Assembly: GCF_011764545.1 (NCBI RefSeq)
Contig: NZ_AP022870.1
Coordinates: 7,322,001-7,386,000, forward strand
Length of the DNA: 64,000 nucleotides
Source: Phytohabitans flavus
Lineage (GTDB): Bacteria; Actinomycetota; Actinomycetes; Mycobacteriales; Micromonosporaceae
Reading direction: 5' to 3'
Below, one piece after another: positions 18,818-27,702 of this stretch. The first letter of the stretch is position 1. Each line of letters opens with the position of its first letter. A program made the translations under genes and the position numbers. The notes beneath the pieces were generated by a model, which saw only the letters and a list, made by a program, of their open reading frames with translations, did not search any database and was not told the origin of the DNA.

Positions 18818-20202
18818 GTTACGTCGAGACCTGCAAGGCCAGCTACGACACTCGCCATGTCGGCGAGGGCGGCATCGACCCCGGCGTCTGACGACAGATC
18901 GAGTCGGTAGTCGTAGACATCGACCGAACGCACGCGGCCCACATAGACGAGACCCTTCGTTCCCTTGATCCACGGGTGGATCAGAAGGGTGAATGGCAGG
19001 TCGTAGCGAAGCGCGTACGTGACGGCCTGCTCCACCTCACCCCGCTCGGGCAGCGTGTCCGTGTCGGCGTTCATGCCATGGATCGTGTTCTTGACCTCGG
19101 CGATCAGCGGGAACGAGCTGTCGAGCGTCTTGAGAACCACGTCAGGCTGCGCCTTGCCCGGATCCCGGCTTGCGAGCGCGGCCATCGGCGTGCCGAACGG
19201 CGCCGGAAGCGGATTGGGCACGTCGTACAGGTCGATCCGTCCGGCATCCGTGTTTCCGTCGACAACCTCGGCAGGCCAGCCGTTCGTCGCGGCGTGCTTC
19301 GCCAAGCTCACCCGTACGAAGTTCTCGAACAACTTGTTGGTGTCGATCAGGAGCGATCGGAGCCGCACGTCGCTGCCGCCCAGTTCCAGCGCGATCCCGA
19401 CGCCTTGCAGGATCACGATCGAGAGATCGAGCACCGGCCGGTAGTAGGAGCGCGGATCCGGGAGTGGGATCAGGCCGAGTACCTGCGGATCGTCCAGGAA
19501 GCGGTAGTCGGGGTCCTCGGCCACTTCCTCGAAGGCATGGAAGTGTCCAGCGAGCCGCGCCAGTTTCGCGCGGTCGCCCTTGCGAGGCTTCGACCTCGTC
19601 TTCGACAGGTGCCCGTGAATGACATCCATCGCGGCCTTCACGCAGCGGTTCGCCGGTGTGTCGACCGTGCGCTCAAACCAGGAGTAGGCCGCCTTGTTCG
19701 GGACGCCCCGAGCCGCGAACCGCTGCATGGTGCGCGTGACGTCGATACGTCCATGCGGGAAGTGCCCTTCTCCCTCACGTCGCTCATAGGCACGGAGCAG
19801 GCCGGCGTCGAGCAGCTCATCAACGTAGTCGAGGAGCGCGTCAGTGTAGATGTCCATCGCCCAGTCATCGGCGGTCCCGCGACCTGAGTACTCCCGGTCC
19901 AGCGTCGCGAGCGCCAGGACGTTGTGGCCGGTGTCGCGCACCATGCGCGTGAGGTTGGCGATGGGGACTCGTGGCTTCACTCGGACGACGACGCGATCGT
20001 TGATCGGGATCACGCCCACATACGACGTGGCCTGCAACCGCAGGACGCCCTTCTTGAAGTTGGCGCGGAGGATGTCGCGGCCGTCGATCTCCGAGTTGAA
20101 CTGTGTCTCGTGACCCTCGCTCAGCCACAGGCTCGCGTCGACGTCGATGTGGTCGTACTCGACACAGTCGATCACCAGGACGCGGTCGCGAACTTCGGTC
20201 AT
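18796..20202 (-). CDS. mcrC: McrC-family restriction nuclease subunit
   Basis: 468 residues. McrC-like proteins join a hexameric McrB-type AAA+ motor and cut DNA. The N-terminal half includes VGVIPINDRVVVRVKPRVPI and TLDREYSGRGTADDW, typical of McrC. The C-terminal PD-(D/E)xK nuclease is clear: QPDVVL, then FPLIAEVKNT with the E-x-K pair, and a downstream conserved Gln/Tyr (VEQAVTYALRY). The ATG at 20202 overlaps the mcrB stop as ATGA, so the subunits are translationally coupled. Intact in this sequence. Confidence 0.88.
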   Translation of the reverse strand: MTEVRDRVLVIDCVEYDHIDVDASLWLSEGHETQFNSEIDGRDILRANFKKGVLRLQATSYVGVIPINDRVVVRVKPRVPIANLTRMVRDTGHNVLALATLDREYSGRGTADDWAMDIYTDALLDYVDELLDAGLLRAYERREGEGHFPHGRIDVTRTMQRFAARGVPNKAAYSWFERTVDTPANRCVKAAMDVIHGHLSKTRSKPRKGDRAKLARLAGHFHAFEEVAEDPDYRFLDDPQVLGLIPLPDPRSYYRPVLDLSIVILQGVGIALELGGSDVRLRSLLIDTNKLFENFVRVSLAKHAATNGWPAEVVDGNTDAGRIDLYDVPNPLPAPFGTPMAALASRDPGKAQPDVVLKTLDSSFPLIAEVKNTIHGMNADTDTLPERGEVEQAVTYALRYDLPFTLLIHPWIKGTKGLVYVGRVRSVDVYDYRLDLSSDAGVDAALADMASVVAGLAGLDVTQAPTSG

Positions 20203-21834
20203 GTCGTGGCCCCAGGCTCAGGGGGTGGTGTCTCGCTCGACTCCGGGGTCTGAGGCTCGGGCAAGACAAAGATGTGGTTCCAGGCGGTCTCAAGATCGGC
20301 ACGGGTGTTCTGGTCGCGCCGGAACGCTCGCTGCACCACGTACCTGAGCTGGTAGTCCCAGATGTCCTTGAGGCTGGCTTCGTCGCTGGCCGTCGAGAAG
20401 TAGGCGTGCCCGACTGCTGCCGCCGCGTTCCTGTTGGCCAGCCCATTGATCCGACTGAACCACCCCAGGACCCTGTTCTTGAGGGCGTCGTCCATGCCGT
20501 TGTCAGTCAGGATCTCATCCAGCAGATCCTTGTCCGGATCCATCGTGACCTTGGCGAAGCGGCGCTCAAAGGCGGCGTCGACTTCGTCCACGCCACGGTC
20601 GAAGGGGTTCATGGTTGCCAGAATGACGAAGTTGGACGGGACCTTGATCTCGTTGCCGTTGGCGATGGTGAAGGGAAGCTCACGCTTCGTTCGCTCGACA
20701 TAGGTCAGCGCCTCACCGAATACCCTGCCCACGTCGGCTCGCGACAGTTCGTCGATGACCAGGACGTAGGTGTTGTCCGGGTCGGTGTCCGCGTCGAGGA
20801 CGAGCTTGAGAAACGGCCCCTCCTTGTAGGCGAACCCACCCTCGTCCTTCGGGCGAAACCCGAGCATGAAGTCTTCGTACTGGTAGCTCGCATGGAACTG
20901 GACGAACCGGTAGCGCCGCTTGTCACCACCGGTCATGACCTGGGCTGCTGCGGCCGCGAAGAAGGACTTCGAGGTACCCGGGGCCCGGAGAGGATGACGC
21001 CACCGGAGATCTTCGCCAGCCGGGTGATCTCCTGGATCATCGGGTGATCGGCAGGGATGTCCGGCGTGTCCGGCGACGAGGAAGCATGACTGGCCGCAGC
21101 CGCCGCCTGCACCCCGACATCGAGGTCATCTGCCGTCAGAGTTCTGACGCCAGGTACCAGCTGCTCAAGCATCGGCCGGCTCCCCATCAGCGTGCCGGAC
21201 GACACCGGCTCGAACCAGTCAAACGACACCTCGGGCACGCCGGGGAGAAGAGGCGCGCGAACTCGTCGTCGGTCTCCGGCGGGTAGTCGAACTTGGAGCG
21301 GAAGCCGCTGATGACGTCCTCGGCGGTCGGCTCGCCGGTCAACACGAAGCCATCGTTGCGAAGGAAGTACGCGCCAAGCGCCAGAGCTGAGACCGGCTTG
21401 TTGTACAACATCTGTTGCAACGCGAGGTCGACGTGGTTATCAGGCATCACGTATTGTCGGTCTTCCGTCAGCCACGGAGCCCCTCGCCGGATCGAGGTCG
21501 GTGACCAGCTCCCCGGAATATTCGTCGCACGCCAGAAGGTCGATAGCGGCTTGCCCGTACGCCTTCCCCGGTCGATGAGTGGGAAGTAATAGGGCTTCGT
21601 CGGGTGGCCAGGCATCCTGATGAGGCCAAGGAGTTCGTCCGACGATGCCGAGGCCTCGGCCAACGCCCCAGCCAGATGCTGCTTACGCAGGTACAGGTAC
21701 ATGACGAACGTTGGGTGGAGGCGTTGCGCCCCGAGTGTGTCGATACTCCAGCGCACGGCATCCTTCGTCAGGACGTGCGTCGGCACAAGCGCATCTTCAG
21801 GCACAGCGGTCAGCGTAGTAGTCACGACTGACAT
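20199..21834 (-). CDS. mcrB: McrB-family AAA+ motor of a restriction system (two frameshifts as sequenced)
   Basis: Restored length 545 residues from ATG 21834, which directly follows the DUF4365 stop and has AGGAGG nearby. The N-terminal part (about 1-215, starting MSVVTTTLTAVPEDALVPTH) is probably the DNA-recognition domain; its family is unknown to me. The C-terminal AAA+ part has Walker A GPPGTSKS, Walker B YVLVIDELSRADVGRVFGEA and the sensor region ILATMNPFDRGVDEVDAAF, all McrB-like. The frame breaks at C runs complementary to 21242-21245 and 20980-20983; the second falls inside Walker A. One base added at each rebuilds the motifs exactly, so I read these as sequence indels. Confidence 0.8.
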
Positions 21835-22691
21835 CTACCGGGAGAACCTCCTCCCGCGGCTCGCGGGCGAGGTATTGGAGCCAGATGAGAAGCGATCAAC
21901 GATCGTCAGGACCTCGTCCGCGGACCACCGGAAGGACGGCCTCACCGCCTCCTCGACAGGCGGCGAGATCCAGTTCTGGCGGGTCCGGAGGATGTCTGGA
22001 TGCGACGCGGCGTGCGCAAGCACGTTGAGGGCAGCGAGAAGCTCCGGCCCTTCCATCGAGGGCAACACGTGGCGCAGGAGGATCGGCGGCCGGGGGTCGT
22101 GCCGACCGAGCGTCCAGCAGTTCCCGACGCCTCGGCACCGGATATGGCATCCTCGGGATCGACCAGGAGAAGGTAGGCGGCGTCTGCTGTTGCGTCGAGA
22201 TACCTGGCCGCGTAGTCGATGAACGCACTAAACGAGTCATCGTCCAGCACGGCAGTGACCGACACCTCGGTCTGATGGTCCGACTGCAAGCCAGGATCGA
22301 AACTCTCATCGCCCGCGATAACGCGTGCCCTGGCGAGCCGGCTCAAGTTGCACCAGCGAATGACATCCTCGGCTGGGTCGTAGACTACGCCGATGATCGG
22401 GACCGTGGAGGAGCGCCAGTACTGCCAATCAACGGGAGTCACGGGAACGATCCACCTCCCCTGCCGACGATAAGTAGGTCCGCTCTTCACCTGCACGCCG
22501 ATGCCACCGTGATCTGACCGCCGAGGGCGATGTCGACGTTGAGATCACGGCCGTAGTCCGATCGCCCGTCCACCTAGTCGACCACAAGGCCATGACGCTC
22601 CAGCAACGCGCGAACCGCGTTGACTCCAGCCCGCTCCGAGCCGTGGCCGACGTAGACGCTTGCGTACCGGTGCGTCGTCGGAGGTGGTCAT
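21835..22691 (-). pseudogene. DUF4365-domain protein of the McrBC operon, broken as sequenced
   Basis: Pieces in consecutive frames assemble into one protein of about 286 residues: ERAGVNAVRALLERHGLVVD, then DGRSDYGRDLNVDIALGG, GIGVQVKSGPTY, WRSSTVPIIGVVYDP, and a C-terminal LLRHVLPSMEGPELLAALNV. DUF4365 has a restriction-endonuclease-like core (Asp...QVKSG resembles D...QxK), so it may be a nuclease or a DNA-sensing partner. Breaks lie near 22120 and 22508, one near the start, plus an in-frame TAG at 22574-22576 where GAG is expected. It ends immediately before mcrB. It could be decayed or badly sequenced. Confidence 0.65.
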
Positions 22692-22726
22692 GGCGAGACG
22701 GTACGCCGTACCACCGACGCGACCGC

Positions 22727-23002
22727 TCAATCCTTCCGACGAGCTCGGCTCAACCGCAGGGACACCCTGCCGAGTGATCCCAAGTCGGCATCCGATTTCG
22801 GTGTTACTCAAGCCCTCGGTGTGTAGCCGGTGCAGCTCGGCCACCTGCTCAGCGGAGAGCTGTCCACGCGACCGGATCTCTACGCCTGCGCCCCTCAAGT
22901 GGTCGAGGACGGTGTTGTCGGCGACTCCTTACTTGCGGCGACGAGAATGCATTCCATGCCGGCCTGATAGTCCGCCACGATCCTCTCGATCTCATCGGCC
23001 AT
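22727..23002 (-). pseudogene. Small helix-turn-helix protein, broken
   Basis: ATG 23002 opens MADEIERIVADYQAGMECIL. After a frame break the sequence continues GVADNTVLDHLRGAGVEIRS and QLSAEQVAELHRLHTEGLSN, then TEIGCRLGITRQGV, two successive HTH units of the resolvase/recombinase C-terminal type. A TAA at 22929-22931 stands where a tyrosine codon is expected. A likely ending, RLSRARRKD, is in another frame and stops at 22727. It could be a regulator of the downstream DUF4365-McrBC genes or a leftover recombinase tail. Confidence 0.5.
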
Positions 23003-23309
23003 GGGCGGTGAACCAGTGTCACGCCGTCAACTTCGGCGTTTCCCATCGCTCCGCACGGCGACTTCGCTCGGCCGACGCCCAGCCTTGGCGATGCTGACCT
23101 CTGTTGCGGAGGGGGTCGAGTGCCGTCCCAGCACCTCCGCTCTCTCGAAGGCCCAGTCGCCGCTGGCTGCCGGGCCTCTCTCTTGCCTACCCCGTCGTAC
23201 ACATGTGCTATCCACACCCTGTGGACAGCCCCTGGGGACACAGCGAGCCAGGACCGGACACAGAGACGCCCGGCGACCATGCGATCAGCCGGGCGTCAGC
23301 GATTGAGAG
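23003..23309. other. Island edge, no confident gene
   Basis: About 300 bases between the HTH remnant and tRNA-Ser. Frames on both strands are arginine-rich shadows without recognisable domains. I looked for a repeat of the 3' end of either tRNA-Ser as an attachment site and found none. Confidence 0.4.
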
Positions 23310-23396
23310 CGGTGGCGGCGGGATTTGAACCCGCGGAGGGCTTGCACCCTCACACGCTTTCGAGGCGTGCTCCTTAGGCCACTCGGACACACCACC
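23310..23396 (-). tRNA. tRNA-Ser (CGA anticodon)
   Basis: On the minus strand the acceptor GGTGGTG pairs with CGCCACC plus discriminator G. The anticodon loop CTCGAAA gives CGA, the variable arm TGAGGGTGCAAGCCCTC is long as in serine tRNAs, and the T arm is GCGGGTTCAAATCCCGC. No CCA is encoded. It marks the other edge of the accessory island. Confidence 0.95.
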
Positions 23397-23462
23397 GCCG
23401 AGAAGGGTACCCGACCGGTGGGGGCACCTCGGGGCGGCATGCCGCCTGGCAAGATCGGCGTC

Positions 23463-24173
23463 ATGAGTACGCACATCGGCGCCAAGCCGGGCGAGATCGC
23501 GGAGCGGGTCCTGATGCCGGGCGACCCGCTGCGGGCCAAGTGGATCGCGGAGCACTACCTCGAGGACGCCAAGTGCTACTCGACGGTCCGCAACATGTTC
23601 GGCTTCACCGGGGCGTACAAGGGCGTCCGCCTATCGGTGCAAGGCTCGGGCATGGGCATGCCGTCCGCGTCGATCTACGCCCACGAGCTGCTCAACGAGT
23701 ACGGCGTGAACACCCTCATCCGGGTCGGGTCGTGCGGCGCGCTCACCGAGTCGCTGAAGGTGCGTGACGTGGTCGCGGCCATCGGTTCGGCCACCGACTC
23801 GAACATGAACCGTGCCCGCTTCGACGGCCTCATCGACTACGCGCCCGTGGCCGACTTCGGGCTCCTGCGCACCGCCGTCGAGATCGCCGAGCGCCGCGGC
23901 GTCCAGATGCGGGTCGGCTCGGTCCTGGCCGCCGACGCCTTCTACACCGACCGCCCCGACCTCTACGACCGCCTGGCCGACTACGGCGTGCTCGCGGTGG
24001 AGATGGAGTCCGCCGCGCTGTACACGATCGCCGCCAAATTCAAGGCGCGGGCCCTGACCGTCCTCACGGTCAGCGACCACCTCAAGACCGGCGAACGTAC
24101 GTCCGCCGAGGAGCGCGAGCGCACGTTCGCCGAAATGGTCGAGATCGCCCTGGAAACCGCGATCGCCGCCTGA
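23463..24173 (+). CDS. deoD: Purine-nucleoside phosphorylase, DeoD type
   Basis: Cleaves purine (deoxy)nucleosides with phosphate in salvage. ATG 23463 (MSTHIGAKPGEIAERVLMPG) gives 236 residues, the usual hexameric DeoD length; longer upstream frames would overlap tRNA-Ser. Motifs include LMPGDPLRAKWIAE with the phosphate-binding GDP-R, LIRVGSCGAL, and the purine-binding VLAVEMESAALYTIA. The C-terminal VLTVSDHLKTGE carries the catalytic Asp. It stands alone, convergent with the MacB-like permease gene. Confidence 0.96.
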   Translation: MSTHIGAKPGEIAERVLMPGDPLRAKWIAEHYLEDAKCYSTVRNMFGFTGAYKGVRLSVQGSGMGMPSASIYAHELLNEYGVNTLIRVGSCGALTESLKVRDVVAAIGSATDSNMNRARFDGLIDYAPVADFGLLRTAVEIAERRGVQMRVGSVLAADAFYTDRPDLYDRLADYGVLAVEMESAALYTIAAKFKARALTVLTVSDHLKTGERTSAEERERTFAEMVEIALETAIAA

Positions 24174-24192
24174 CACGCCGGGCGGGCGTTGG

Positions 24193-25380
24193 CTACGGGG
24201 TGGAGAGGGCTTCCGTGGGGGCTAGGTGGCTGGCTCTCACCGCGGGGTAGAGGCCGGCTAGGGCGCCGATCAGCAGGGTGGCGGCCAGTCCGCCTCCCAT
24301 TGCCCATACCGGGACCACCGTGGGCCAGGACTGGGTCGCGGCGTAGACCGTCGTGACCGCCACGCCCAGCAGCACGCCGGCCAGGCCGCCCAGTGCCGAG
24401 AGCAGCAGCGACTCGGCCAGGAACTGGATGCGGATCTGGCCACGCGTGGCGCCCAGGGAGCGACGGAGGCCGATCTCGGCGCGGCGTTCCAGCACCGAGA
24501 TGACCATCGTGTTCGCCACGCCCACGCCGCCCACTAGCAGGGCCACCGCGCCCAGGCCGAGCAGCAGGCCGTTCAGCGCCTCGTCGGTGGCCTGCTTGGC
24601 GGCTAGCGCGTCGGAGGGCCTGGAGACCTTGACCTCGTTCGGGTTTTCCGGGTTGGCGGTGGCCGCGAGTACTCCCTGCACCGCCTCCACGGACGACTCC
24701 GCCGTGCGGGTGTAGACCGTTGTGGCGTACCCGTCGAAGCCCAGCTCCGACGCAGCGACCGGCCAGCCGACCAGGGCTGCCGTGTCCAGCTCCTCGGCGA
24801 GCGGTACCGGCTGGAGCACGCCGACAACCGTGAACCACTGCCCGCCCAGCCACACCTGCACCGACGGGCCGGCCAGGGCCACGCCCAGACGGTCGGCTGC
24901 GGCGGAGCCGAGCACGACGGCGGGATACCGGGCGGTCGCGTCGTTGAGCCACGCGCCGCTGGCCACCGTGGCACCGACCGTGTCAGGCAGGTCGGTACGG
25001 GCGGCCCGTACCGCGATGCCGCCGGACTGCGTGGTCGGGATCTGGTCGGTGCGGTACACCTGCGCGTCGATGTTGCCGGTCGCGCTCACCGACTCCACCG
25101 GCTCGATCCGGTCGATCATCTCGATCGCCTCGTCGGGCAGGTGGGATTCCTCCCCGAAGAGGCTCTGGCCAGGGCCGACGGTGAGCAGGTTGGTGCCAAG
25201 GCGGTCCAGCGTGCGGTCCAGCTCGGCGCGGGACGACGTGGAGATGCCGACGACCGCGAGCATGGCCGCGATGCCGATCGCGATGCCGAGTGCGGACAGG
25301 AACACCCGCATCGGCCGGGCTTGCAGGCCTGCCGCGCCCACCCGCAGGACGTCGGTGAAGGCCAGGCGCGCGGGCTTCAC
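24193..25380 (-). CDS. MacB-like ABC permease, module 1
   Basis: 395 residues. A short cytosolic start leads into TM1 (PMRVFLSALGIAIGIAAMLAV). A large extracytoplasmic MacB-PCD domain (about 50-265) follows, then the FtsX domain with three TMs. NTMVISVLERRAEIGLRRSL is the FtsX/MacB coupling helix. MacB-type machines do not import; they act from outside as mechanotransmitters on substrates or signals. It overlaps the upstream ATPase gene by 4 bases. The protein is closely paralogous to the product at 29517-30701. Confidence 0.9.
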   Translation of the reverse strand: MKPARLAFTDVLRVGAAGLQARPMRVFLSALGIAIGIAAMLAVVGISTSSRAELDRTLDRLGTNLLTVGPGQSLFGEESHLPDEAIEMIDRIEPVESVSATGNIDAQVYRTDQIPTTQSGGIAVRAARTDLPDTVGATVASGAWLNDATARYPAVVLGSAAADRLGVALAGPSVQVWLGGQWFTVVGVLQPVPLAEELDTAALVGWPVAASELGFDGYATTVYTRTAESSVEAVQGVLAATANPENPNEVKVSRPSDALAAKQATDEALNGLLLGLGAVALLVGGVGVANTMVISVLERRAEIGLRRSLGATRGQIRIQFLAESLLLSALGGLAGVLLGVAVTTVYAATQSWPTVVPVWAMGGGLAATLLIGALAGLYPAVRASHLAPTEALSTP

Positions 25381-26030
25381 GACCGCACCTGCCCGTCACG
25401 CATGGCCACCTGCCGCGGCAGCGACGCGGCGATGTCCCGGTCGTGGGTGATGACCACGACGGTGGTACCGGTGGAGTGCAGGTCGTGCAGCAGCGCCATC
25501 ACCGCCGCGCCCGAAACGGAGTCGAGGTTGCCGGTGGGCTCGTCGGCCAGCAGTACCGCCGGCTCACCCACCACCGCCCGCGCGATCGCCACCCGCTGGC
25601 GCTCGCCGCCGGAAAGCTCGTGCGGGTCGTGGCCCATGCGGTGCCCCAACCCCACCCGCTCCAGCGCGGCCGTGGCCCGGCGGCGGCGCTCGGCGATGCG
25701 AACGCCGCCGTAGAGCAGGCCGTTCGCGACGTTGTCCACTGCGGACACCCCGGCGGCCAGGTGGAACTGCTGGAACACGAAGCCGATCCGGGTGGCCCGC
25801 AGCGCGGACAGTTCACGGTCGGAGAGCGCGGATACCTCGTACCCGTCGATGCTGACCGTGCCTGAGGACGGGCGGTCGAGGGTGCCGATCAGGTTGAGCA
25901 TGGTGGATTTCCCGGACCCGGAGGGTCCGACGATCGCGACAAGCTCGCCTGCGGCGATCGAGAGCGACACGTCGCGCAGCGCGGCCACGCCGCCGGGATA
26001 GACCTTGGACACCGAGGAGAGCTGAATCAC
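25377..26030 (-). CDS. MacB/LolD-type ABC ATPase, module 1
   Basis: 217 residues. Walker A GPSGSGKSTMLNLIGTLD, signature LSGGERQRVAIARA, Walker B VLLADEPTGNLDS and H-loop VVVITHD. The phrase STMLNLIG-LDRP with the FxFQQFHLA Q-loop is typical of the MacB/LolD family. GTG 26030 overlaps the adaptor stop. It powers the permease at 24193-25380. Near-identical architecture recurs at 30698-31351. Confidence 0.92.
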   Translation of the reverse strand: MIQLSSVSKVYPGGVAALRDVSLSIAAGELVAIVGPSGSGKSTMLNLIGTLDRPSSGTVSIDGYEVSALSDRELSALRATRIGFVFQQFHLAAGVSAVDNVANGLLYGGVRIAERRRRATAALERVGLGHRMGHDPHELSGGERQRVAIARAVVGEPAVLLADEPTGNLDSVSGAAVMALLHDLHSTGTTVVVITHDRDIAASLPRQVAMRDGQVRS

Positions 26031-27062
26031 GTGGGAACCCCACGACCATCCCTTCGGCCAGGCCGTCGCCGGAGACCTCGACCTTCCCGCCGGCGAACAT
26101 CCCGGTCTCCACCGCTACGTACCGGGTGGTGCCGCCCTCGACGACCTGGAGGCCGTACCCGCCCTCGGCGAGCGCAACGAGCGCGTTGAGCGGCACCGTG
26201 AGCACGTTCTCGCGCTTGTCGGACTCGAGGATCACGTCCACCGGCGCCTGGTCGAGCGTGCCGAGCGCCTTCTGGTCGGCCACCGTGACCGTCACCTCGA
26301 CGGTGGTCTTGTCCTCCTTGGCGACCGCGACGGTACCGACCTCGGCGACAGTGCCGGCGGTCCGCACACCCCGGGCAGCTCGACCGTCGCCGCCAGCCCT
26401 TTCTTGACCAGCTGCTGCTTGTCGACTTCGAGGGCGACGGTGACGATGCGGGTGGTGCCCGTGTACGTCAATACCGGCCCGCTGGCGGCGTCGCCCTGGG
26501 CCAACTTCAGCTCGGCCACCCGGATCTCCCCCGGCGCCACCACGACCTCGCCGGGCGCCACGGTGCCGGTCTCCTCGCGGCCGAGGTCCTCCTGCCACCG
26601 CTCGACCGCGTCCGACGTCGCCGATGTGTACTCGTCGTCAACCGTGAACCCGTCGTAGCCGAGCGCGGCGAGGTTCTTCTCGAACTCCGCCACGTCCGCG
26701 CCGGTCACGTCCGTCGTGAGCGGGCGGTAGAGCGGGGTCGAGCCAAAGAGGAGTACGACCGGGTCGTCGTCCACTTCGTACACCGGCTTGCCGCGGGTGA
26801 GGGTCGCGCCCTCGGCTGGGAGCCAGGTGAGCGTGCCGCCCGTGCCCTTCGCCTTGATCGCGACCGGGTCGCCGTAGCCGAGCGTGCCGTCCACCGTCTC
26901 GGTCTGGATGAGCGTGCCGCGCGCGACCTTCGCGGTCGCCGGCGGGAGCGCGCCGCGTGGTGGCGTGGAGGCGTCCGCGCCGCCGAAACCCACTGCCGCC
27001 GCGGCGCCCGAGGCCACCACGAGGACCACCCCACCGGCAAGCAGCGCGGTCCGGCCCCTCAC
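26027..27062 (-). CDS. Membrane-fusion-like adaptor, module 1 (two frameshifts as sequenced)
   Basis: An N-terminal membrane anchor (LLAGGVVLVVASGAAAAVGF) is followed by a lipoyl/barrel-sandwich region (GTLTWLPAEGATLTRGKPVY). Next is an inserted peptidoglycan-binding-like helical segment (EFEKNLAALGYDGF, then TSDAVERWQEDLG), and beta-barrel domains with TYTGTTRIVTVALEV and ENVLTVPLNALVALAEGG. The frame breaks at C runs 26369-26372 and 26037-26040. Restoring both gives 345 residues ending VGVPT, with the stop overlapping the ATPase GTG. The intact paralogue is at 31348-32415. It probably links the MacB-like permease to the wall. Confidence 0.8.
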
Positions 27063-27592
27063 TGGCTACCGCCCTTGCCCCGGAAAGTGAACTTGTCCTC
27101 GCACGCCTCCATGGCCGCCTGGAACTTCGGATCGTCCAGGTCGAATGGCAGCTTGCCGCCGTTGAGCCCCAGGAACCCGCCGTCGTTGGGGTTGGGGTCG
27201 GGCATGTCGATGCCGTTGGCCCGCATGCACTCGGCCCACTCGCGCAACTGCTCCTGCTGGGCCGGGTCCAGCTCGGTCCGCTCGCCGCCGTTCGGCGCAA
27301 GCTCGCGGCACGCCTGGTACGCCTTGACGCCCGCGTCAGAGGCGAGCTTCTTGCGGTCGAAGTCCTGCCCCAGGATCCGGCCGTCGGGGCCAGGATCGGG
27401 AAAGTCGGGTATGCCATTGTCCCGCATGCATTGGGCGAACTTCCGTCCCTGATCCGGGTCGGCGCTCGCCGACGGGCTCGCGGCCGCGCCGCCACCGGCG
27501 GTGGCCACCCCGCCCGCGTCCGCTCCACCACCACACGCGGATACGAAGGCCAGCGCCACGGCCGCGAGCGGCAGCCAGATACGCAATCTCAT
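27059..27592 (-). CDS. Small secreted lipoprotein with repeated CMR-x-NG motifs, module 1
   Basis: 177 residues from ATG 27592. The signal peptide ends in lipobox FVSAC. The mature part starts Gly/Ala/Ser-rich and has two related units, AQCMRDNGIPDFPDPGPDG and AECMRANGIDMPDPNPNDGG, plus CREL and CEDK cysteines. It overlaps the adaptor gene by 4 bases and lies first in the minus-strand operon, divergent from the response regulator. The family is common next to actinobacterial MacB-like ABC genes. Its role is unknown: an extracytoplasmic ligand, a substrate or a sensor accessory are possible. Confidence 0.8.
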   Translation of the reverse strand: MRLRIWLPLAAVALAFVSACGGGADAGGVATAGGGAAASPSASADPDQGRKFAQCMRDNGIPDFPDPGPDGRILGQDFDRKKLASDAGVKAYQACRELAPNGGERTELDPAQQEQLREWAECMRANGIDMPDPNPNDGGFLGLNGGKLPFDLDDPKFQAAMEACEDKFTFRGKGGSQ

Positions 27593-27666
27593 CGATGGTC
27601 TCCCTCGTCGAAGGCAACACCAGGAGTGAACCGAGAAGGGAGTAACCCGGGCATAACCCGACGAGT

Positions 27667-27680
27667 TAACGCCGGCGTTA
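27667..27680. promoter_or_regulatory. 14-bp palindrome between divergent module 1 operons
   Basis: TAACGCCGGCGTTA is a perfect palindrome in the 110-base gap between the lipoprotein gene (start 27592) and the response-regulator gene (start 27703). By position it could be an operator for the adjacent regulator, but OmpR-type sites are more often direct repeats. Confidence 0.4.
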
Positions 27681-27702
27681 TCCACGGCTGAGTGACCATG
27701 GG

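Noticed and set aside
16158..23309. Attachment-site repeats of the tRNA-Ser 3' ends
   Set aside because: No second copy of either tRNA 3' segment was found by eye in the island.
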